Of a DNA stretch of 64,000 nt, positions 23,043 to 34,790 are shown piece after piece. Source of the stretch: Panorpa germanica (Eukaryota > Arthropoda > Insecta > Mecoptera > Panorpidae); contig OY783214.1 in assembly GCA_963678705.1 (NCBI GenBank), forward strand, positions 9,858,001 to 9,922,000. Direction: 5' to 3'. Position 1 is the first letter of the stretch; each line of letters opens with the position of its first letter. The notes below the pieces were generated by a model, which did not search any database, was not told the origin of the DNA, and saw only the letters and a program-made list of their open reading frames with translations. Position numbers and translations under genes: made by a program.

Positions 23043-23405
23043 GTTTATTTTTTTTATTTTAGAATTTGAGGCGATTTCAACGACAAGGTCATATTTGCCT
23101 AAAGTTAATTTTTTAAATTAAATTTGGTTTATTGGTTTTTGGTATTGGAAAATTGCTTTGGTTTATATCTGTAAGGAATTTGAGCACTTTTTCAATTTTC
23201 TGTTCACCACCAAAACACCACTGTTGTGTTTTGTTCTTTGCGTTTGATATTGTGGGCAGGTTATTAGTAGATGATGGACTGTTATTTGTGTGACAGATGC
23301 TGCACTGCTGAGTTGTTGTTTTACTGATTAAATGTTGATGCGTCAATTTCGTATGTCCTGTTCTTAGTCTAGAGATGGTTTTTTCGAATTGTCTATTGCT
23401 AAGAA
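23043..23405 (-). pseudogene. LINE tail, RNase-H-type polymerase C-terminus
   Basis: On the minus strand, RLRTGHTKLTHQHL followed by CSICHTNN is the typical end of I-type/jockey-like polymerases with RNase H (family pattern RLR.GHT.LTH.HL ... C..C). The frame closes with KVLKFLTDINQSN...; the 3' UTR (23112-23057) contains ATATGACCTTGTCGTTGAAA, a common 3' UTR theme of these LINEs, and a T-rich tail on the plus strand at about 23047. The second half of the knuckle (Hx4C) is lost, and the 5' side is truncated at about 23405. Dead copy. Confidence 0.72.
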
Positions 23406-23429
23406 AAGTATAATAAGTAACATTATATA

Positions 23430-23615
23430 ACCTTGCATAAAAAGCTTTAGTAATAAGCTTTTATAAAATTATGTCGAAAGATAACTTTTGTTACGTAACC
23501 TTACACTATATTTAATGTTATATATATGTTACACTTTAAATTTTATGTAACACGTAAACTTTTTTATGTTAAATAAACCTTAAATATATGTAACTGTATT
23601 CAGCGAGTTATATAT
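23430..23615 (+). repeat. Repeat B, copy at 23.5 kb
   Basis: Contains the AAGATAACTTTTGTTACGTA region and ends TTATGTTAAATAAACCTTAA then ATATATGTAACTGTATTCAGC. One of the better preserved 3' blocks. Confidence 0.6.
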
Positions 23616-24439
23616 TTCCTAGAATGCAAATGGAAATTATATTTAAATTTTTTTTTTTAATACATACATCAAATATATAAATGTAATACCACATAATAAA
23701 TATGACAAATTAATTCTAGTAAAACCATATAACGTTACTAACGAATTTGTTTAATTACGTTTTTGATATGTGTCATTTGATACTATAGTGAACATTTTTT
23801 GTCATTAAACAACAAAGCAGCTAGTTTAATAGAGTCTGCAAATTACTGTACTTGAATGCTCGCTATATAGTTACTAATTACGGTTCTGCATTATCATTAA
23901 ACCTAGATAGCATTGTTAGCATATATTTAAGTATGCAAAGTCCAGCTAAACACTATATTACACTATAAAACACTATATTACTAAAAAAAATTAACAAAAA
24001 AGAGCTATTATTATTTTACTTATTTATTTAACATTTTATTAAATTAGTATAGCAAATACTGACTGAATTTCCATATCTATAAATATATTATAAAAGTAAC
24101 ATTTACATTATATTTATGTAGCATATATGTCTGTTCTGTATTTATCTTTATTCACGTGGTTTAGTTTCTTGGATTCAATCTCCTTATTTTTTCTTTATTT
24201 TATAGAACGGTGAAATGCACATCGTTGGTTGTAAAACTATAGAACATGTACTGAATCGACTTATCAGACTTACAAAACTCTTTTGTCGGAAATCCTGAAC
24301 TTTAAATCTTTAAAAAACCGCGACTGATTTGTTACGTTCAGTTTTCTCTTTAACTTGGGGAACGCTCAACCCTATACGGGTAACACATAGACACCATGAT
24401 TAAATCAACTGATATGGAACGATTTGTTCTGTGTGCATG
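23616..24439. other. No gene recognised
   Basis: Very AT-rich DNA with short T-runs. Nothing supported. Confidence 0.4.
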
Positions 24440-24960
24440 TATATACAGAATGCGTTTAATGTTCCAGGTTGATGTTTTTCGTCGCCATTTTGATTTGCTG
24501 TAGTTTGTTAGTTCACATTTGACAGTTGTGGAGATGGGGATTAGTTGTGGAACATCTAACGCTGCAATAACGTGTTGAAGTTGTAGAAATATTTTATTTA
24601 AGTAAGATTAACATTTTTGGAATAAAATCATCATGAGCGACGACGCCCATTTCGACTTGTTAACAAGCAGAATAGACGACTCCTCATGACGTCAGAGGTA
24701 ATGCTGTAACAGTTACTGGTAATCGTTATTGAGATATGTTAGAACGCTTTCTTGTTCCTGAATTGACTTGTGCTTCCAACAGATAACACCACAATACACA
24801 GCTCGTGCTACGATGCAAATTTTGTGAGAAACTTTTCCTAGCCGAATAATATAAAAAAGTGGGGATATCGGTAGACCCGTAAGGTGGCGCACCTGATTAT
24901 TTCCTATGAGGATATTTTTGGATGCTACAATTTGGATGTTTAAGAACAACCAACATTTGA
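24440..24960 (+). pseudogene. Degenerate DDE transposase of the Tc1/mariner group
   Basis: Fragments in three frames follow the order of a widespread arthropod DDE_3-type transposase: RVEVVEIFY (N-terminal helix, about 24575), SDDAHFD (first catalytic Asp region, about 24640), VNKQNRRLL, GNAVTVTGNRY then DMLERFLVPEL (about 24690-24765), FQQ with TARATMQIL and ETFPSR (second Asp lost, about 24775-24845), and APDYFL.GYF (third Asp region, about 24890-24925). In-frame stops and at least three frameshifts make it non-functional. The start is taken near AATGTTCCAGG, where the terminal region may lie. The 118-codon minus frame here (24713-25069) is the antisense shadow. Confidence 0.65.
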
Positions 24961-25114
24961 AGAGAAATATAATATAACATAAAATATTAATAAATATACA
25001 TATACCACCCAGTAAACAATTTGGTGAAGTGTCCCTTTTTGTGACGTTTCTGTCACTATTGCAGTTCAATTATAGTTCGCTCAATCAACTTTATCTTCAC
25101 TAGTATTCCGCCAC

Positions 25115-25275
25115 ATGGAGCGGTTTCGCCATTTGTAGTCGATAAAAGAGACATTTCATACGAACGACTGTGAGAAACTGAACAATAAATGAACTCTTCC
25201 ATGACAAAAAAATCATACGCATCTTAAATATGATGTCAAAGTGACTCCAAAATGTTTACTGGGAACAAACACATT
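25115..25275 (-). repeat. Dispersed repeat H copy 2
   Basis: Reverse complement matches 11861-11995, with long shared words such as ACAAAAAAATCATACGCATC on the plus strand here. Continues into GCCATTTGTAGT, matching ACTACAAATGGC of copy 1. It lies just 3' of the decayed transposase, so it might be part of the same element. Confidence 0.6.
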
Positions 25276-25689
25276 TCTAAATTCTTACGGATTGTATAAG
25301 TAATATAACAATACATATTTATAAATTAGAAATGAATTGTAAAGTGGAAAACATGAAATAAAATTAGGTTAATGAAATGCAAAATAATAGAACTGGAACC
25401 CCCTGGCTGTACACTTTATAACTTGGGTGAGTTACAAGGGGAATGAGGAGTAAGGGAAGATGAAGGCGTTGCTTAACCTCGAGATATTATTATTGTGATT
25501 AAATCAGAAACTTCCTAAGGGTAACTGTTATTATTATATGAATTACGTCACCAGATGTATTGACTTAACTCAAAATAACATTTCTAGTTTCAGTTCAAGT
25601 AGTTGAATTTTTTTTTTTACATTGAATTTTTATAGCAAGTTACACACTAGTTATGTCACATGCTATGTTGGAAGAAACGTGCATCTTTA
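25276..25689. other. No gene recognised
   Basis: AT-rich DNA; one T-run near 25610. Confidence 0.4.
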
Positions 25690-25912
25690 TATAAGAAAAC
25701 AGAGGTAGAGAAAAGAAACGAAGAAAGAGAAGGAATGGCGAAGTAGAAAAGGGAGAGAGAGTAGCAGGAAAAGAGAAGCAGTAGGGCTTCAAGTTTTTTT
25801 TTTAAAGAAGAGTAACTCATCACAATGATATGTAATTTAATGATTTAAGGCGAAAGAATGTATATGAATAAATAAATAATAATATAAAAACGTCGGCCTA
25901 TTTTCAATATTT
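25690..25912 (+). repeat. LINE-A 3' UTR copy plus an opposed LINE tail
   Basis: GAAAGAGAAGGAATGGCGAA and GAGAGTAGCAGGA match the 3' UTR of LINE-A at 34700-34760; it ends in AATAAATAAATAATAAT near 25880. No protein-coding part remains. Directly after it, 25882-25912 reads AACGTCGGCCTATTTTCAAT, which on the minus strand is the GAAATAGGCCGACGTT tail block seen at 46.5 kb. Confidence 0.6.
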
Positions 25913-26999
25913 AGTCATATCAATAACGATTTTCTGGTGTCAAAAACGATGTCATGGTCTTATAAGTGATCTGCACCACTGCTTAATAAGTTTTTTTTTT
26001 ATTGTATATTAATTAGTTACATTTGCTAATGTAATAGAAACCAATCTGAAGTCAACAACGAACTAGTCCTATTATAGGAGTGGAAAATGATCCATGGAAT
26101 ATCGTATCGGTTACAACATAGTCGTGTAACTTTCATCAAAACGTTGAAACTGCTTTCTATATGGTACGAGTTAATATAACTAAGATATACATGTAGAGTA
26201 CGGCTCAAAATGATGCTGATGTCTACATTGGACATATACCAAGTCAATTTTATTCGATCAAATAACCTGAGGCGATAAAATGTGATGTTACAACCGTGAT
26301 GTCCGAGAGATGGTGCAATTAACCACATCTCATTGTTATTGCCATGAGCTTTATGTCTTTAAATGTTGAATGGAATATTGATGTCCCATATGTACGTCAC
26401 GAATAGTTGCGAAACTATTTCTAGGCAGATTATTATCAGTGACCGTGAGGAACAGTTATTACTAAATATATTTTTCAGTTTAAAAAGTAAAGCTTTTGAT
26501 GGTTTCAATGTAACATTCAAGTTAGATGTTAACTTTTATCTTAGTTGCTATTTAAGATTAGTAAATCTGATATGAAAACATTGGATAAAAATTTGATTCG
26601 AAAAGTTGTAAATAAATGCCATATTTTTTTACAAAGAATTTGAAACAAAAGAACTCTCCTCACATGCTCTTTTAATATTAACTGGCAAAGCAACTATAGT
26701 AGAATGATATTGAAAACGATAAGAAAAACTTTATCATTTGCAGGTTATTTAGTTCGAATCAAAAAGAAATTTTTGACAAATTTGCACTAAATAGAATAAA
26801 ATCTCATTAGATTTCGATATGTAACTTTTATAACTTATTTATTTATATATTTAATACAGTATTGCACTCGCTTGTAAACTGTATGAATTCAAATAATTTC
26901 TTTATTACTTTGAATGTTCTATTCATTGTACAAATAAAGGGATTTTTGCTTATATTTGTAAACTCAATTCCAGGAAAACACAAAACAGAGATGTTACTT
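25913..26999. other. No gene recognised
   Basis: AT-rich. A 100-codon minus frame (26026-26328) and a 70-codon plus frame (26363-26575) have no motif that I recognise. Confidence 0.4.
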
Positions 27000-27660
27000 T
27001 GCATTTATGTAATCTTTTACTTAAGCAAAACCAAGTAATATTTAGGCTCTTCGCACATAAGGCGACTGATTGCAAACCTTAGTCCCGAATCAGCCCGAAC
27101 CGAATGAGATTGGAGCTGTGTTGTTAGTGAGAGAACGAACGTGTCTACGAGTAAGAGAAAACACACAGCATGAACGAAACTAAACTGGTAGTCGAGCCGT
27201 GTTTCGTGACTCTACAAAATTTTTAACAATAGCATTTTATTGTGTCTTATTTGTATGTATGTATTTAAAAACTTTTGAATAGAATTTGTGCACATCTCTG
27301 CTCATGATGTCACTATCAAAAGCATGTAACCAATCATGCCATGCGACCGAGAAATAGAGTCGCTGAAAACGTACTCAAAACCAGTTTAGTTTCGTTCGTG
27401 CTGTGTGTTTTCTTTCACTCGTACACACGTTCGTTCTCTTACCAACAACACAGTTCCATTCTCATTCGGTTCGGGCTAAAAGAGTCTTATTTTATAGCTA
27501 TTCTGAAAGCTTTTAATCCTAAAAAAGATTTCCTAAACTTTTAAGAAGTTCTTAACAAGTTTTATGACTATCATAATGCGTTGATAAACGTTTCATATTA
27601 AGTAAAATTGTTTACGTAGTATTTAACTTTTGTTATGTTAAATAAACCTTAAGATATTGG
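27000..27660 (+). repeat. Repeat B copy split by a MITE
   Basis: The left part (to 27044) has CTTAAGCAAAACCAAGTAAT, matching 57550; the right part (27490-27660) has TTTTAATCCTAAAAAAGAT and ends TTATGTTAAATAAACCTTAA, matching the other repeat B copies. The element at 27045-27486 interrupts it, so repeat B was here first. Confidence 0.65.
27045..27486. mobile_element. Harbinger-like MITE, family M2 copy 1 (rearranged)
   Basis: The left end GGCTCTTCGCACA follows TTA (27042-27044), and the right end ...GAGTC is followed by TTA (27487-27489). A 3-bp TTA/TAA duplication with a GG-starting inverted end fits PIF/Harbinger-type elements. Compared with 49268 and 63453, the right part is the reverse complement of most of the element, so both halves carry the 5' segment (CGAACCGAATGAG, GAACGAAACTAAACTGGT) head to head. 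The expected outer right terminus is mostly lost. Non-coding. Confidence 0.7.
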
Positions 27661-30600
27661 TTGTGATCAACTGCGCGGCGTTATTTACACTATATCTATT
27701 TACCAAGAACGATCGGTGAGCTTTTGTATTAGGTGCTTGGTAATAATAGTTTTTAATTTTCATAAACTCAAGATAGAAACTCAGATTATATTTTTACAAT
27801 CATTTAAAACAAGCTCTATTAATAAGCTAAAATAAGCTAAGAACATTGACATTGCCGAGAAGCAATATTTTTCAGACGAATAAATTTAAAATTGTAGTAG
27901 AGAAATTTGCCATGTGACTAGTTGTTGAGGTGTATAGAAGTAATGTACCATATGAGGTAGTCCTAGTTGAACAAGTACTAATTCTAACAAGAGTAGATGT
28001 AGAATGGAATATAGGTCGAAATATACAGCAGTGGTAAATCCAACAGCAAGTACTCATACTTATGCATGCATAGTTCTAACAATAGCTGCAGTGTCAAACG
28101 CTAAGCGCCATTACACAATCAATACTTGATTTAGAAGAATGAAGGCACGGTTCAACGTTCACTGTTCACCGTCGAACGTTTCATTTCATTCAATTCACCT
28201 ATCAAAGTATACGAGTACAAAAACCGAATCGTTTCGTGCGGTACCTAAACTTTAGAAAAATGGTGAAATTGTAGAAAAGTAAAATAGTGAATTGTTGCAA
28301 CATCGATTTATGGACAATGTATTGAATGGATTACATGGCTACCAATAAAAGGAAAACGTATTCTTTAGATTTCAGAGGCTGGGTTACCAACCTGTGGTGA
28401 ATTTAAAATAATGTAATGGTGGCTGCGGCATTCTAGGAGCCAATATAAGCAGAATCAGCTGTTTGGGATAAAATATAGTTGTACTCGTTTTCTGTTAGAG
28501 ATATTTTATGTATTGCACACTTAACACATTATATATATCACAAATGGGCAATTGGCTTGTCAGGTTTAAGTTAAATTTATTAAAAGTCCTTTAAAAGCAT
28601 TGAAGATATTTGATGTACTACCATTTATTGTACATTGTAACTATAATAAAAACTTCAGTTATCCGGAACTTTCTATTTCCGTACAAAAAATATAAAATAC
28701 CGTTATACAAAGTAAATTTAACAATAGGCATTGTGTGACAATTTATAATTTGTATCGTTTGTTTTAGTGTGAAGACAGAGACGTTTTTTTAAAATTAATA
28801 TTTTTTTTTAATTTGACTTAGTGTGATACCATGTTTTTCTCGTTTTTGCACATTCCTTTTTTTTAGTTTCCTATAACCTAACTTTCTCATATCCGAACTA
28901 CGCCTAATCCAAATTGATCCGAACAGTAGAGATCGTACTAAATCTGATAATATTTAAATAACGTAAAACAAAAAAAGCTATGATGCCAAAATCTTGTCAA
29001 TTGTACAATTTTGAAAAGGTTCTTAAATTATAAAATTTCTTAAGTGTGTCATTAAGTCATCGACTACCCAGGCTAAAATCTAGAGTTCATCACTTTTAAA
29101 AGCTTTACTTCGTAATAAATATTGAGCTGGATATACAGAATTATAGATTTGTAAATGGAAGGAGTGGATTTCATGACGTGGGGCTTAATAAATAGAATGA
29201 AGGGACAGTGCTGAATTTTGACTAAACAGAATTTAATCAGGGATGGGTCAAAACCTTCTGACGACCGCAATCTACAATAAATAAAATAGCAGTAAAATAT
29301 TCATTAAAAAAATGAACACGACTAATAGATATTACAGTATAAAAAACTATAAAGGAAAAACGTGCACACATAGAAAAACTAGTGAAAATATCCATGTTCA
29401 ATCAAATGAAACATTTAGTATAAAATATATGGAAGGTATTAAAACTGCACTCGTATATTCATAAAATTGATGTAAAAAGAGAATTATTAATATACTGACT
29501 CTAATACTGTGTAGAGCAGAGCTTTGTAGGTTACAGTGCAATAATCAAAGCTATATGTAACATCCTACTAATAAAAAGCTCGAGCTTTTTTATATATACC
29601 ATATATAGAAAAAGCTAATGTTTATTTTCTACTTCTAGTAATGAAATATTTAGTTGGTAATTATTAATAATTTGATGCGTTGAAATTAAGTTCAGTGGCT
29701 AATAATTGTGTAACAGGACCTTACATTTCATGAAAATTAACTTCATATAATTCAAATAACCCGAAACTACCATATTTCCATAAAATCGTAATTTAGCTGC
29801 AAATGTAGGAGCACAAAAAATGCACGAATAAACTAAATAGCAATTTAGGGGTGTACTTTAAACCTAAATTACGAGCTTTTATTAAATAAACTCAAACGGG
29901 TTGTTGTATATGTTAGAATCTAAGAGCTTTTTTTATAACAACACAACATTTTTATTTTCTATTACTATAATTTACATAAAAATGTTCATCTAATTAATAC
30001 TTTGTTAAATTTACCCTAATATTAAATTAACTATATTCCCAACCCTCTACACTTCACCCTCTCTTTTGTCCCTCTTGTAGAGAAGTATTAACTACATTAA
30101 TGTCGTAACAATTTGTCGGGGATGACGATCTTGATATCCAACCCCTAGGAGTCGGTGGGGTTAATCCGTATTGTGGGGGTTGTAGGGATGTGAGGGCGGT
30201 GTACTTGTCAATGCTTACTGAATTGAAATCTAATGGACCATTGCATGGGGCCAGATACCTTTGTTCGTACTAAACAATTGACTTGAATATTTATACACAT
30301 AAATGGTTAAAACAGGAGTTGTAAACATTTGTATTACCTATAGCATGATAATTACTCGTATAACATGAAGTATATTTCCACTATACAGATAGTAGATATA
30401 AAAAATATTCATATTTTTATATTCAATTTATTTAACGACGGTAATAAAATATTTATAAAAATTCATGATATTTAAAAAAAATAATAATTCAATTAGAAGG
30501 TTGGTAATCCCTGTGTTGAAAACCGTATTAAATACACTTCCTGTCTTCCTTGCACACACAGAACGTGTGACTTAATTAATCCTTTTTGTAAAATGAGCGT

Positions 30601-31025
30601 AGATAACAGAAATTCGTGGAAACAAAAGGGAAATATTGAGAACACACTGGTGGTTTGTGAAATTCTAATTTTATAATCAAAAATAACTTCATTATTTAGT
30701 TCAAGTTCTATTTCAAGCTCCAGAAGCTTAGTTATTAACTTTTTAAATTAAATTACGTGGAAACTCTTTTAAGTTATAATAAATATTCGCATGAAATTCT
30801 CTAGAAATAGTTTTAGAATAACTCAATTTATAATACTGAAAACTGATATTTATCTATTTGTACATAGAATATTTTAGCAAAGATCCATTCCGATAGATCT
30901 CCAAAAAATCGAAAAATGTTCTAAGTTAAATATACTATCTATGTCAATACTCATATCTCATAAATGCAACTAAACAAAATTCTACTATAACGAGTACCGC
31001 ATAAAACTCGAATATTGTTTCTGTA
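27661..31025. other. No gene recognised in 3.4 kb
   Basis: AT-rich DNA with short frames that show no motif. GC-richer pieces occur near 28140-28250, 28370-28450 and 30110-30260 (for example GTCGGTGGGGTTAATCCG and GGGGGTTGTAGGGATGTGAG); none has a plausible open frame or a repeat partner that I could spot. Confidence 0.4.
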
Positions 31026-31112
31026 CCCTACAAACAATTTTTGCAAGAATCGTGTAAAATTCGTACGCATCGTATTAGAGTCGTACTATTCTTAGTCAAA
31101 TTGTTTGTAGGG
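31026..31112. mobile_element. Miniature TA-flanked inverted-repeat element
   Basis: An 87-bp unit with perfect ends CCCTACAAACAATTT and AAATTGTTTGTAGGG, bounded by TA on both sides (31024-31025, 31113-31114). Fits a very small Tc1/mariner-type MITE. Only this copy was noticed in the window. Confidence 0.65.
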
Positions 31113-31949
31113 TATTTATCTCAAAACTCAATATAGTTAAAGATTACTCATTAATGAACTGGTAAAGCGATATTTTAACTGCGAATAAAATATTATGACG
31201 TTAACAATTTAGCTCTGCAACGACATGATATTCACAAAAATAACTGTTAGTATATTTTAAGTGTTTTCTGAAGCGGAATAGGTAAGACTTCCATTGAAGA
31301 TGAAATAGATTTTAAATCTCTAGCTACGAATATACGCATCATATGAATAAAGAAAAGAAACCGAAGATACCGATGAAAAGCGCTCAAATGTCTATCAATA
31401 GAAAAATAACAAACCATGACTCTGTGACTGACAAAGATTGTTGAAAAAAACTTATACTTAGAGAAAAAGAGAGAGAGAGAAAAAGGAAATAGTGGGCGGT
31501 GCGCAAACGAAGATGTGGTGCCTATACTTGCTTACCTATAATTTACTTCTCTAGTCGAAGTCTGTAAATTTATATTTTATATTCAACAAGGGATGAGCTC
31601 TTACATTCTTACTGGACCTCCGGCTCTCGTTATGGGTCACGAGTGCCGGCTAGAGCATTTACAGTTTATATTATGTCAAACTGTGGTAGCCCTGTTCCCA
31701 ACAAACTCGGTTTTATATTCTCTTTTTGCAACGAGTGTCTTCCCTTATTTTGTGTTCTTTTTTGTTGATAATTATACAAACAAAAACCTATACTTATTAT
31801 TGTTCAAGAAGCGTTACAGAAGAGCAAGTAGGAGAAGAGTGCTGAATGGAGGAGTATGGGTTAGTAAAGAGAGGGAACTTTCTATGCTAAAATTCATTTT
31901 AATGTAAATACATATTCATACAAAACAAAGTGTTTAAGGACACTTCCTT
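31113..31949. other. No gene recognised
   Basis: A 104-codon plus-strand frame (31593-31907) has hydrophobic stretches and a basic tail but no known motif and no family resemblance; I regard it as chance. Confidence 0.4.

Positions 31950-32028
<79 letters not shown>
31950..32028. repeat. A-run followed by (TA)n microsatellite
   Basis: About 17 A then about 31 TA dinucleotides without interruption. The A-run could be the tail of a retroposon on the plus strand, but no element is recognised before it. Confidence 0.9.
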
Positions 32029-32031
<3 letters not shown>

Positions 32032-32850
32032 AAATAGAAGAAACATATGTTACACAGGGGTATACAAGATGTCGCCTGTAGTCATATAACACCAATAAGG
32101 TTGCAAGCCGTTGAGTAATCAAAATCATCTCCAGGGCATTGTAAAGAAAGTCCTGCGGGTCTCGTTACGAGATGCACGTCATGTAAAGAACATACAGAGA
32201 AGCATTACTATATGTAGGACAATGTAAGTACGTAACATTTCTACTTGTGTTTGCAAAGGTATTTGGTACAAAAATCTGTATGTATGACAACAAAGTACTA
32301 GAACGACTTGGACACTAATCCCTGCCTGAGAGAAATAGAATGTTATATTTATTCAAAAGTGTCATTTTCGAGTAGAGCAAATAATATTTTTGAAAATCTC
32401 AGCATACAGTTTTAAAGGAATTATATTTGAAAGTCATGTAGAATTTTTGGATGTAAAAGCTTTTCCTTTGTATTAAAAGCTCTTCTAAATATATTTTTAT
32501 GATATATGTTTATTTAAGAGGGTTTTCATTTGGCTTATGACTTCCAATATATCATTTTTAGTTGTCAATATACGTGACAGTGTTTCAAGAATATTTGTTT
32601 ATAGAAAACAAAACAGTTTAATGAAATCATTGCAGCGACAATTTTTTAGAACAGTTTTTAAGTATTTATTCAATACTGTAGATTCATTTCTTTTAAATTT
32701 GTTTAAGCTCAAGGTTATTCAGACTCTTTATATATGCGATTTTATATTTTGGCAACACACCACAGTAGCTTAATGAATATTTATAGAGAAGTGTTTATAG
32801 AACTAATATTAGTTATTTTTTAGTAGTAACCCGCTAAATAAATGTTAGCT
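32029..32850. other. No gene recognised
   Basis: AT-rich DNA with one 78-codon plus frame (32537-32773) lacking any motif. Confidence 0.4.
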
Positions 32851-33050
32851 TAGGGTCTTTCAACAAGAGCAGTCATTTATATTAATAGAAAAACGCAATA
32901 TTTCCCTAAAAGCTGGTGACACTTTTATTTTAGTCTCTGAAGTACAAAATCTGAGGTTAGTAATGAAACACAGTATCTGCCAAATGTCACCGAAATATTG
33001 CGTTTTTCTATTGAATTAAAACGACCGCTGTTGTTGATATATCGAGTCTA
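32851..33050 (+). mobile_element. TA-flanked MITE, family M1 copy 2
   Basis: Same orientation as copy 1 at 835: begins TAGGGTCTTTCAACAAGAGC, carries CGCAATATTTCC, AAACACAGTATCTGCCAAAT and GTCACCGAAATATTGCG, and ends in a decayed terminus (GAGTCTA then TA). The left TA is mutated. About 200 bp, non-coding. Confidence 0.7.
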
Positions 33051-33059
33051 TATTTTAAT

Positions 33060-33290
33060 ACTTTATACCTATTTAAAAAGTTGTTAATCTCTACAAAGGT
33101 GTTCTTATAATTGTGTAATCATTAAAAATGTGTTTTTATCAAGTTGGTTATGTTCATGGGTATAATAGTTTTTCAGAAAATCGTTAAGTAGGCCACAAAA
33201 TGTATAATACGTAATATTGTGTACGTAACAAATATTTTTTTATGTAAGGAAAACGTTAAATACACATAACTGTGTAGAGTAGTAATGTAG
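33060..33290 (+). repeat. Repeat B, copy at 33.2 kb (diverged)
   Basis: Ends TTTTTATGTAAGGAAAACGT then TAAATACACATAACTGTGTA, a worn version of the repeat B end. It sits immediately after the M1 copy 2. Confidence 0.45.
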
Positions 33291-34429
33291 CTCAACTGAA
33301 CATATAATAAATTAGATAAATACATAATAATTTCCTTAGATTCCACAAATTTTCATTGGCGTATTTTATAACAATGTAAGACTCCATTTCCTGCCAAGAA
33401 ATTGTCATGAAACAGTAAAATGGCGTGGAAAGAAACAAACAAATTGCAAACATAAAATACAATATATGGATAAGTCGCATATTTAATCGACATCTACGAA
33501 AATAATTCGCAGTGGAATGTGTCACGCTTTATGGTGTAAGACAGTTTTATATTTCATTTATATATATAAAAGAAAATTCGAGTAAAAAATATAAAATAAG
33601 AAGAAGCTTTCGGTCCAGCACATGCTCTGCATTTAAAATTTAACTGCAGCTAAGATTCTGCTTTTATAAACATTGTCTCACTGCAGCTGTTTAAGTATTT
33701 ATCTCATGTATTATATACAGGTTTTTATAACACCCTTACTTTATTAAAAAGTACTACGTCACTGTTTCTTAAACGAAAAATTATCTGCAGTTCAATTCGT
33801 TTTATATTTTCTATTTGGAGTAAAACTATTACAAAGTCTGTTATTAAAGGAAATAAAAACCGCAACTGAAAGATTAACACAGGTTGGTACAAAAGTTTGC
33901 TTATAAGATTCAATTCAATTTCTTTTTATATTTGTTTTCCCTTTGGCGTTTTAATTTTGTTTATATTTTGCTTTATTCCATTGTAATAGCAAAAATAAAA
34001 ACAAAACAAGTAAAAAGATAATCTAAAACAAAATATAAACAATATTCTAAAAAACTACTTAGCTACAATCTATCCTGACTAAAACATTAAAACTGCATTT
34101 TATTCTAATTAAATACTTTTTCATTCTTTTACATACTTTCTTCCTTCTTACAAAATAAATCTTAAGCAAATAAAAATATTGTTTCAAATTATTTCTAAAA
34201 TTGTGTTCAATAAATTTAAAAGTATTTTATTTAATAATTGGCTTTTGTAATATGTTTGCAATAAATAGAATATAAAACATTTTTCAATATTTGAATTTAT
34301 TGGGTAGTTGAAGACGAAGAACATAGCTAGTTTTAGTGTTATGTAAAGCGTGCTTGAACATTAAACACGTTTTTATCGAAACCTCATTTTTTAAACAGAC
34401 TGATTATACTGATACATATATAAAAGGAT
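33291..34429. other. No gene recognised
   Basis: AT-rich, with A-rich and T-rich segments near 33910-34050 that are partly complementary to one another (AAAACAAAATATAAACAA against TTTTGTTTATATTTTG). No coding signal. Confidence 0.4.
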
Positions 34430-34790
34430 TTGGGAGAGAGAGAGATACCAGAATACTAGAGAAAAAGACACAAAAAACATGAGAAGGATTGCCAGATTCA
34501 GATTGGGAAACGATGAGAAAGAAAACAGATACTGGGCAAATAGCGAGGAAAGGAAGTGCAGGGTGTGCGGAACGGAGATAGAAACATTGGAGCACATTAA
34601 GTTTTCATGTGAGAAAAAGGTAATAAGTGAAAAGAATACTGGGCAGTTATTAAAGGGAGGCAGTGAAGAGAAGAGGTGGATGGCTTAGATAGAGAAAAGG
34701 AGCGAGGAAAGAGAAGGAATGGCAGAGTAGAAAGTCGAGGGAGAGTAGCAGGAGGAGCGAAGCAGTAGCAGTAGTACTTTATTTTTATAT
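34430..34790 (+). pseudogene. LINE-A remnant 3, C-terminal end of polymerase
   Basis: The open frame reads NMRRIARFRLGNDEKENRYW, then CRVCGTEIETLEHIKFSC and KGGSEEKRWMA, the same knuckle-bearing C-terminus as at 21290. The purine-rich 3' UTR (GAAAGAGAAGGAATGGCAGA, GAGAGTAGCAGGAG) also matches 25690. The 5' side is truncated near 34430, close to a short (GA)n, and the 3' tail fades after 34780. Non-autonomous remnant. Confidence 0.75.

Noticed and set aside
24713-25069. 118-codon minus-strand frame with a hydrophobic segment
   Set aside because: Lies antisense to the ordered transposase fragments on the plus strand and has no motif of its own.
27341-27544. 67-codon frame and similar frames at 49255, 49293 and 63458
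   Set aside because: All lie within the non-coding M2 MITE copies; their similarity to one another reflects the repeat, not a protein.
31934-32128. Minus-strand frame with a long Tyr-Ile repeat
   Set aside because: Direct translation of the (TA)n microsatellite.
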